A stretch of 5,277 bases of DNA from Pseudomonadota bacterium (GTDB lineage: Bacteria > Pseudomonadota > Alphaproteobacteria > Rickettsiales > SXRF01), in the NCBI GenBank assembly GCA_028873275.1, contig JAGWLJ010000123.1, positions 1 through 5,277 of the forward strand, in the 5' to 3' direction. The notes below the pieces were generated by a model. The model saw only the letters and a program-made list of their open reading frames with translations. It ran no database searches and had not been told where the DNA came from. The position numbers and the translations under genes were made by a program. The number at the start of each line of letters is the position of its first letter. Within the stretch, counting starts at the first letter, position 1. Of this stretch, positions 1 to 5,277 are shown piece after piece.

Positions 1-2
1 GC

Positions 3-35
3 CTTGCGCTGCTCTTTTTATTTGGGGGAAAATGA
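3..35 (+). CDS. Possible C-terminal tail of an upstream gene (partial)
   Basis: In the third forward frame the window opens with ten codons reading LALLFLFGGK, then a TGA at 33-35. This TGA overlaps the protease ATG at 32-34 as ATGA, a common arrangement in translationally coupled bacterial genes. The tail is hydrophobic, as expected for the end of a small membrane protein. From memory, many alphaproteobacteria carry hflK, hflC and a short DUF2065 membrane protein directly upstream of the Do protease, so a DUF2065 gene is the best guess. Ten residues cannot establish a family, and this could be chance; the other two forward frames are also open to the window edge here. Confidence 0.35.
   Translation, partial: LALLFLFGGK
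24..29 (+). promoter_or_regulatory. Candidate ribosome binding site of the Do protease gene
   Basis: GGGGGA at 24-29 is the only purine-rich, Shine-Dalgarno-like element upstream of the protease. The last G is nine bases from the in-frame ATG at 38, which is good spacing, but only three bases from the ATG at 32, which is short. It therefore argues for translation from ATG38, whereas the ATGA stop/start overlap argues for ATG32. The two starts differ by two residues and give the same signal peptide. Confidence 0.4.
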
Positions 36-1447
36 TCATGACATCCTGGCCTGTGAGAATAGTTGCGATGCTTCTGTCGGCGCTGGCGGCCCTGCCTGCG
101 TTCGCGGAGGAGAAAATTACCCCGCAGGCGCAATCCGAACTGGCCTTCTCCTACGCGCCGGTGGTCAAAAAAGCCGCGCCCGCCGTCGTCAACATCTACA
201 CCAGCCGCAAGGTGCAGGTGACGGAGGGCGCTTCCCAGCTGGCCAGGGATCCGTTCTTCCGCCAATTTTTTGGGCAGCAGTTCAATTTCGGCGGCCGCAC
301 GCATGAGCAGGTGGTCAGCTCGCTCGGTTCGGGCGTGATCGTCAAGCCGGACGGCACCATCGTCACCAGCCACCACGTCATCAAGGATGCGCAGGAGATA
401 CGCGTAGTGCTGGCCGACAAGCGCGAATTCGACGCCAAGGTCATCCTGCGCGATCCGGAATCCGACCTTGCCTTTCTCAAGATCGACGCGCCGGCGCCGC
501 TGCCCTCGCTGGAATTGCGGGATTCCGATTCGCTGGAGGTGGGCGACCGGGTGCTGGCCATCGGCAACCCGTTCGGCGTCGGGCAGACCGTCACCAACGG
601 CATCGTTTCGGCGCTGGCGCGCGCCGCGCGCGGCGTGTCCGATTACCAATTCTTCATTCAGACCGACGCCTCGATCAATCCCGGCAATTCCGGCGGCGCG
701 CTGGTGGATATGAAAGCGCGGCTGATCGGTATCAACACCGCCATTTACTCCAGCGGCGGCGGTAGTAACGGCATCGGCTTCGCCATTCCCGCCAACATGG
801 TGCGCGCGCTGCTGGACGGCAAGGTGGAAGGGGGCAGGGTAGTGCGCCCGTGGCTGGGCATCGACGTGCAGCCGGTGACGCCGGAAGTGGCGGAATCGCT
901 GGCGCTGCCGTCGTCGCACGGCGTACTGGTCAAGCAGCTCAGGCCCGGATCTCCGGCCGAGGAGGCGGGCATCCGTCCCGGCGACGTCATCACCGCCGTC
1001 AACGGCGCGGACATCTCCAGCGGGCAGGAACTGCAATACCGTGTAGCGCTGGGCCACATCGGCGAGGAGGCGCACTTCACCGTGATGCGCTCGGGCAAGG
1101 CACGCACCGTCGATATCCGGCTGACCAAGCCGCCGGCCACGCCGGCGCCCGACAAGCGCACGCTCAAGGGCCGCCAGCCGCTCTCCGGCGTGACGGTGGC
1201 CAATCTTTCGCCGGCGCTGTCGGTGGAGCTGGGCATGGGTGACGCTTCCGAAGGCGTGGTCGTGCTCGGCACGGAAGGCGGGTTGATCGGCGCGGCGTTG
1301 CAGCCGGGCGACATCATCCGCAAGGTCAACGGCAACAACGTTGCCTCCACGGCGCAGCTGGAACAGGCCATGCAGGCGGATTCGCGGGAATGGCAGATCG
1401 TCTATCAGCGCGGCGACCATCTGCTGACCCTGACAGTCCAGCCGTAA
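32..1447 (+). CDS. degP: Do/HtrA-family periplasmic serine endoprotease with two PDZ domains
   Basis: This is a secreted Do-family (DegP/DegQ/MucD, MEROPS S1C) protease of 471 residues, close to the length of E. coli DegP, which degrades or refolds damaged envelope proteins in the periplasm. Residues 1-25 form a signal peptide: a basic start, a hydrophobic core and a PAFA/EE cleavage site after Ala25. The trypsin-like domain spans about 45-265. The triad is His115 (in TSHHV), Asp145 (in DPESDLA) and Ser220 (in NPGNSGG). PDZ1 covers about 272-365 with ligand loop WLGI, and PDZ2 about 384-470. The segment 68-90, with DPFFRQFFG, corresponds to the variable LA-loop region. ATG32 was chosen because it overlaps the preceding TGA; ATG38 is an alternative with better ribosome-site spacing. 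The frame is open to the window edge, so an upstream start is possible but less likely. The stop shares one base with the next gene's ATG. DegP and DegQ cannot be separated from sequence alone. Confidence 0.95.
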   Translation: MIMTSWPVRIVAMLLSALAALPAFAEEKITPQAQSELAFSYAPVVKKAAPAVVNIYTSRKVQVTEGASQLARDPFFRQFFGQQFNFGGRTHEQVVSSLGSGVIVKPDGTIVTSHHVIKDAQEIRVVLADKREFDAKVILRDPESDLAFLKIDAPAPLPSLELRDSDSLEVGDRVLAIGNPFGVGQTVTNGIVSALARAARGVSDYQFFIQTDASINPGNSGGALVDMKARLIGINTAIYSSGGGSNGIGFAIPANMVRALLDGKVEGGRVVRPWLGIDVQPVTPEVAESLALPSSHGVLVKQLRPGSPAEEAGIRPGDVITAVNGADISSGQELQYRVALGHIGEEAHFTVMRSGKARTVDIRLTKPPATPAPDKRTLKGRQPLSGVTVANLSPALSVELGMGDASEGVVVLGTEGGLIGAALQPGDIIRKVNGNNVASTAQLEQAMQADSREWQIVYQRGDHLLTLTVQP

Positions 1448-2409
1448 TGGAAGAAAGTTCGCGTATCGCTGAGGCTGATGACGGCATCCGCCTCGACCGC
1501 TGGTTCAGGCGCCACCGGCCGCAACTGACGCATGCGCTGCTGGAAAAATACCTGCGCAAGGGGCTGATCCGCCTCGACGGCCGCAAGGCGAAATCCTCCG
1601 AGCGGGTGAGGGCGGGGCAGGAGATAGAGGTCAGGATTCAGGATTCGGGATTCAGGGAAAGAGATTCCAAGCCGAAAACCAGAAGCGTCAATCCTGAAGA
1701 CGCGCAGTTCATCCAGGATCTCGTCCTTTACAAAGACGCGCATGTCATCGTCATCAACAAGCCCTACGGCATACCGGTGCAGGGTGGCAGCAAGGTGGCA
1801 AGGAGCATCGACGGCATGCTGGGCGGGCTGACGTTCGACAGCAAGGAGCGCCCCAGGCTGGTGCACCGGCTCGACCGCGACACCAGCGGCGCGCTGCTGC
1901 TGGCGCGTGATGCGAAAACGGCGGCGAAACTGGCCGGGGCATTTGCCGGCAAGGATATCGACAAGACCTACTGGGCGCTGGTCAACGGCGCGCCGCTGCC
2001 GCCGCTGGGCGTGATCGACCTGAAGCTGGCCAAGGCCGCCGAGGGCAAGTTCGGGCGCGAGCAGATGCAGGTGGATGAGGAGGGCAAGCGCGCTGTTACC
2101 GAATACCGCACCCTCGACGCGCTGGCGCGCAAATTCGCCCTGCTGGAGCTCAAGCCGTTGACCGGGCGCACGCATCAGCTGCGCGTGCACCTGGCGGCGA
2201 TCGGCTGCCCGATCCTGGGCGACCATAAATACGGCGGCGCTTCCGAGGATGCCAGTGCCATCGGCGTTGAGAATATCCTGCATCTGCATGCCCGCCGTAT
2301 CGTCATCCCGGCGGCGATCGCCGGCAAGGCGGTGGACGTCAAAGCGCCGCTGCCCGAGCATATGAAGCGCAGCTTCCTGGCGCTGGGGCTGGATATTCCC
2401 AGGAATTAA
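1447..2409 (+). CDS. rluC: RluA/RluC-family 23S rRNA pseudouridine synthase with S4 domain
   Basis: A 320-residue enzyme expected to isomerise specific uridines of 23S rRNA to pseudouridine in the cytoplasm. An N-terminal S4 RNA-binding domain covers about 12-62 (DGIRLDRWF onward). A linker at 63-85 is followed by the catalytic domain from about 90. The signature HRLDRDTSG lies at 140-148 with catalytic Asp143, after the INKPYGIPVQGG strand at 103-114. The conserved motif LKPLTGRTHQLRVHL is at 235-249. I chose ATG1447 because it overlaps the protease stop as TAATG and places the S4 domain at the usual distance from the N terminus. An in-frame ATG at 1390 would add 19 unrelated-looking residues encoded inside the protease gene. 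No good ribosome site precedes 1447, so translational coupling is likely. The linker contains a tandem heptamer repeat. The family is certain; RluC rather than RluD or RluA is inferred, since target uridines cannot be read from sequence. Confidence 0.92.
   Translation: MEESSRIAEADDGIRLDRWFRRHRPQLTHALLEKYLRKGLIRLDGRKAKSSERVRAGQEIEVRIQDSGFRERDSKPKTRSVNPEDAQFIQDLVLYKDAHVIVINKPYGIPVQGGSKVARSIDGMLGGLTFDSKERPRLVHRLDRDTSGALLLARDAKTAAKLAGAFAGKDIDKTYWALVNGAPLPPLGVIDLKLAKAAEGKFGREQMQVDEEGKRAVTEYRTLDALARKFALLELKPLTGRTHQLRVHLAAIGCPILGDHKYGGASEDASAIGVENILHLHARRIVIPAAIAGKAVDVKAPLPEHMKRSFLALGLDIPRN
1633..1653 (+). repeat. Three-copy tandem heptamer inside rluC
   Basis: Three adjacent heptamers, AGGATTC (1633-1639), AGGATTC (1640-1646) and GGGATTC (1647-1653), are followed by the partial unit AGG at 1654. 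The 21 bp encode residues 63-69, RIQDSGF, at the junction of the S4 domain and the linker. Three units keep the reading frame, but gain or loss of one unit would not. The third unit differs from the others only in its first base. Confidence 0.75.
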
Positions 2410-2488
2410 TCGTTATCAACCTCTTAATCCTGCCCGTCATAAAAACTTCATTCTGCAAACGCCGCGGGGCGTGGTAGACTCATAGGCG
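2410..2488 (+). other. Intergenic region between rluC and the M48 gene
   Basis: This 79-bp gap is the longest non-coding stretch in the window and its first 50 bases are more AT-rich than the flanking genes. A loose inverted match (GGAATTAA at 2402-2409 and TTAATCC at 2435-2441) spans the rluC stop, but it needs a bulge and has no adjacent T-run, so I do not call a terminator. The 3' end holds a candidate extended -10 element. Confidence 0.6.
2472..2480 (+). promoter_or_regulatory. Candidate extended -10 promoter element for the M48-ATP12 unit
   Basis: TGGTAGACT carries the TGn extension followed by TAGACT, which matches four of six bases of TATAAT, including the key second A and last T. At 17-18 bp upstream the sequence (TTCTGCA, 2451-2457) is a poor -35 match. 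Normal spacing puts the transcription start near 2487, one or two bases before the ATG at 2489, which implies an almost leaderless mRNA. That fits the weak ribosome site (AGG at 2484-2486). It is a pattern match only. Confidence 0.33.
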
Positions 2489-3274
2489 ATGGTAGCGCGC
2501 AGGAAGAGCTTTCTCGATAAATTGCTGTATGTTGTCGCTCCGGGCGATGCCAGGGGCGTGGGGTTTTTCGACCGCATGGTATTGGCCGCCACGGGGGCCG
2601 AGGATGCCTGGGCGGCGCGGCGGAGCGATCCCCGCGAAGCGCGGGTGATGGACATGGTGGCGGCGCAATCCGCCCGCGCCGGCATGAAGCCGCCCAAACT
2701 GATCGTCTACCAGAGCCATGTTCCCAACGCCTTCAGCATTTACAGCGGGAATCTCGCCGTCGGCACCAACCTGCTCGACATCATGACGCCGCAGCAGGTG
2801 GCGGCGGTGATGGGGCATGAGCTGGCGCATCACAGCCATATCGGCCGCGATGCATCGGTTACGCTCGGCCTGCCGATGGCTGGCGGCGCTGCGGTTGCCG
2901 GCGCGGTTCCTTATGCGTGGCGCAATCGTTCGGCAAAAAACCGATTGGCATTTGTTGCGGCAGCTACGGCGGGACTAGGCGCATGCATGGTCCTGCCGCG
3001 TGCCTGGCAGCGTAGCTGCGAGCTGGAGGCGGATCAGGAAAGCGTGGAAAAATTCGGCCACCGGCCGGAGGCCATGGCCGGGGCGCTGGAAAGCCTGCAA
3101 CAGCGCATGGCGGAGCTGCATAAGAACCGGCCGCCATCCTCCATGCCTCAGGTGGTGCGCGACCTGCTGGCGACGCATCCGCCGCTGAAGCTGCGCATTG
3201 ATCTGCTCAAGCGCAAGGCGGAGGCGCAGCAGCGCGGCGATCAGGCCTTTGCCAACGGCGCAAGCCTGGGCTAA
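2489..3274 (+). CDS. M48-family zinc metallopeptidase
   Basis: A 261-residue M48 (Ste24/HtpX/BepA-type) peptidase. The zinc-binding HELAH lies at 110-114, with His110 and His114 as ligands and Glu111 as the catalytic base. The expected third ligand is Glu178 in SCELEAD (176-182), matching the family's ExxAD pattern. The C-terminal THPPLKLRI at 229-237 is another typical M48 motif. Two hydrophobic stretches, about 122-143 and 153-170, separate the zinc motif from the third ligand and may be a membrane hairpin or helices packing at the membrane. There is no signal peptide, and HtpX's two N-terminal membrane helices are absent. If the hairpin does insert, the active site would probably face the cytoplasm, as in HtpX. 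A role in protein quality control is inferred from the family; substrates are unknown. The start has only a weak AGG upstream. The ATP12 gene follows after nine bases, so the two are probably cotranscribed. An in-phase A AAA AAC heptamer occurs at 2935-2941. Confidence 0.9.
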   Translation: MVARRKSFLDKLLYVVAPGDARGVGFFDRMVLAATGAEDAWAARRSDPREARVMDMVAAQSARAGMKPPKLIVYQSHVPNAFSIYSGNLAVGTNLLDIMTPQQVAAVMGHELAHHSHIGRDASVTLGLPMAGGAAVAGAVPYAWRNRSAKNRLAFVAAATAGLGACMVLPRAWQRSCELEADQESVEKFGHRPEAMAGALESLQQRMAELHKNRPPSSMPQVVRDLLATHPPLKLRIDLLKRKAEAQQRGDQAFANGASLG

Positions 3275-3283
3275 TCTCTGGCG

Positions 3284-3970
3284 ATGGTTTCCGATTACGC
3301 TGTGGTACCCGAAGATTCAGGCTTTGCCGTGAGCAAGGCCGCCACGCCGTTGCGCACGCCGGCCGGGTCGGCGCTGCGCCTGCCGACGCGGGCGCTGGCC
3401 GAGGCGGTTGCGGAAGAATGGCAGCAGCATGGCCGGTTCAGCGCCGCCAAGATGCCGCTGACGTCGCTGGCCTATACCGCCATCGATCGCATCGAAGGCC
3501 AGAAGGAGAATATCGCGGAAGCGCTGCTGGCATTTCTCGACACCGATACGCTGAGTCATCGCGCCAGCACGCAGGAAAAATTATTCCAGCGCCAGAAGGA
3601 GCAATGGGATCCCATTCTCGCCTGGGCGGAAAAAACCTTCGGCGCGACGTGGCAGTTGACACAGGGCGTCATGCCGATGGACCAGCCGCCGGCGCTGCAC
3701 GATGCCATCCGCCGCTACCTGCTGCGGATGGACAGCATGCGGCTGGCGGCGGGCTGCCTGCTGGCGTCGCTTTTCTCGTCGCTGGCGCTGGCGCTGGCAA
3801 CGCTGGCGGGACAGCTGGATACGCTGGAGGCCTTCCGCCTGTCGCGGCTGGAGGAGGACTACCAGGCCGAGCAATGGGGCGAAGACAGCGAAGCGGTCAG
3901 CCGCGCCGCACGGCTGCGCGAGGAAGCGGCCGCCGTCAAGCGTTTTTTACGCTTGCTTGAGGCGGCGTAA
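3284..3970 (+). CDS. atp12: ATP12-family F1F0-ATPase assembly chaperone
   Basis: A 228-residue protein recognised as ATP12 (mitochondrial ATPAF2 homologue). This chaperone binds the F1 alpha subunit and prevents its aggregation until the alpha3-beta3 hexamer forms; in bacteria it acts in the cytoplasm. Family hallmarks appear in order: LRTPAGSALRLPTRALAEAVAEEW (23-46, the PTRALAEAVAxEW signature), MPLTSLAYTAIDRI (57-70), AFLDTDTLSHRA (83-94, usually DTDLLCYRA or similar), WDPILAWAEKTFG (108-120), the TQGVMPMDQP loop (126-135), and the C-terminal SRLEEDYQAEQWGEDSEA (187-204). The acidic C-terminal segment contains the Glu positions known in yeast Atp12 to matter for function, though I cannot align the exact residue. 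The start is the first ATG after the M48 stop; the Shine-Dalgarno is weak, so coupling to the upstream gene is likely. A perfect 7-bp hairpin lies just before the stop codon. The family is confined largely to Alphaproteobacteria and mitochondria, which anchors the taxonomy of the window. Confidence 0.92.
   Translation: MVSDYAVVPEDSGFAVSKAATPLRTPAGSALRLPTRALAEAVAEEWQQHGRFSAAKMPLTSLAYTAIDRIEGQKENIAEALLAFLDTDTLSHRASTQEKLFQRQKEQWDPILAWAEKTFGATWQLTQGVMPMDQPPALHDAIRRYLLRMDSMRLAAGCLLASLFSSLALALATLAGQLDTLEAFRLSRLEEDYQAEQWGEDSEAVSRAARLREEAAAVKRFLRLLEAA
3937..3955 (+). repeat. Perfect inverted repeat (7-bp stem, T5 loop) at the end of the ATP12 gene
   Basis: CAAGCGT (3937-3943) and ACGCTTG (3949-3955) are exact reverse complements separated by TTTTT. 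They lie in the codons for residues 218-224 (VKRFLRL), thirteen bases before the TAA. The T-run is in the loop, not after the stem, so it does not have the form of a rho-independent terminator on either strand. Confidence 0.6.
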
Positions 3971-4006
3971 ATTGTTTACTTTGCGCCTATGTTTTATTGA
4001 AATTTG
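3971..4006 (+). other. AT-rich spacer upstream of pccB
   Basis: These 36 bp are clearly richer in A and T than the surrounding genes. TTGTTT (3972-3977) and TTTATT (3993-3998) could be a weak -35/-10 pair with a 15-bp spacer, which is short. No Shine-Dalgarno is evident. It may carry a pccB promoter, but the sequence does not prove it. Confidence 0.3.

Positions 4007-5277
<1,271 letters not shown>

Noticed and set aside
111..117. Unusual TSHHV in place of the more common TNxHV around the catalytic His of the Do protease (residue positions in the protein; nucleotides about 362-382)
   Set aside because: The residue next to the catalytic His is variable in the family and the triad is complete, so no functional change is implied.
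519..532. Second, degenerate GGGATTC/CGATTCG pair in the protease gene resembling the rluC heptamer
   Set aside because: Only two imperfect units, fully explained by Arg-Asp-Ser-Asp-Ser codons; too short to be called a related repeat.
622..635. Perfect 14-bp GC palindrome CGCCGCGCGCGGCG in the protease gene
   Set aside because: It encodes ordinary Arg/Ala/Gly codons in a GC-rich gene; no second copy or regulatory context is visible.
1390..1446. Upstream in-frame ATG that would extend rluC by 19 residues
   Set aside because: The extension lies wholly inside the protease coding region and precedes the normal N terminus of S4-domain synthases; the TAATG junction at 1447 is a better start.
1405..2361. 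A 318-codon open frame on the minus strand opposite rluC
   Set aside because: Same explanation: antisense shadow of a confident gene, with Gln/Arg/Ala-biased composition and no domain signature.
2459..2472. GC-rich inverted element (CGCC, GCGG, GGCG) upstream of the M48 gene, considered as an rluC terminator
   Set aside because: The stem is only four base pairs and no T-run follows it.
3979..3992. Possible PccR/ScfR operator (TTTGC-type half-site) upstream of pccB
   Set aside because: Only one degenerate half-site (TTTGCGC) is present, whereas the known motif has paired TTTGCAA-type elements.

Overview
The window looks like ordinary chromosomal DNA from a fairly GC-rich alphaproteobacterium. 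The best pointer is the ATP12-family F1-ATPase assembly chaperone at 3284-3970, a family found in Alphaproteobacteria and mitochondria. A PccB-type propionyl-CoA carboxylase beta subunit and a Do protease followed by an RluA/RluC-type pseudouridine synthase fit the same group. I cannot place it at order level or below.

Layout, all genes on the + strand. 1-35: possible last ten codons of an upstream small membrane protein, whose TGA overlaps the next ATG. 32-1447: periplasmic Do/HtrA serine protease with signal peptide, catalytic triad and two PDZ domains. 1447-2409: RluC-like 23S rRNA pseudouridine synthase whose start shares one base with the protease stop (TAATG). 2410-2488: the longest intergenic gap (79 bp), somewhat AT-rich, with a candidate extended -10 promoter. 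2489-3274: M48-family zinc metallopeptidase. 3284-3970: ATP12 chaperone, nine bases after the M48 stop. 3971-4006: short AT-rich spacer. 4007-5277: propionyl-CoA carboxylase beta subunit, cut by the window end. No tRNA, rRNA, CRISPR array, insertion sequence or phage gene is visible, and no gap exceeds 300 bases.

The spacing suggests two transcription units before pccB: [upstream gene]-protease-rluC, translationally coupled by stop/start overlaps, and M48-ATP12. Functionally the window joins envelope protein quality control (Do protease, M48 peptidase), ribosome maturation, F1 assembly and propionyl-CoA metabolism. Co-location probably reflects conserved housekeeping gene order rather than one pathway.

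I did not find a convincing undescribed system. The points most worth a second look are the M48 gene sitting between rluC and ATP12 where, from memory, many relatives carry a HAD hydrolase; the direct protease-rluC junction; a tandem heptamer in the rluC interdomain linker; a perfect hairpin at the end of the ATP12 gene; and an in-phase slippery heptamer in the M48 gene.
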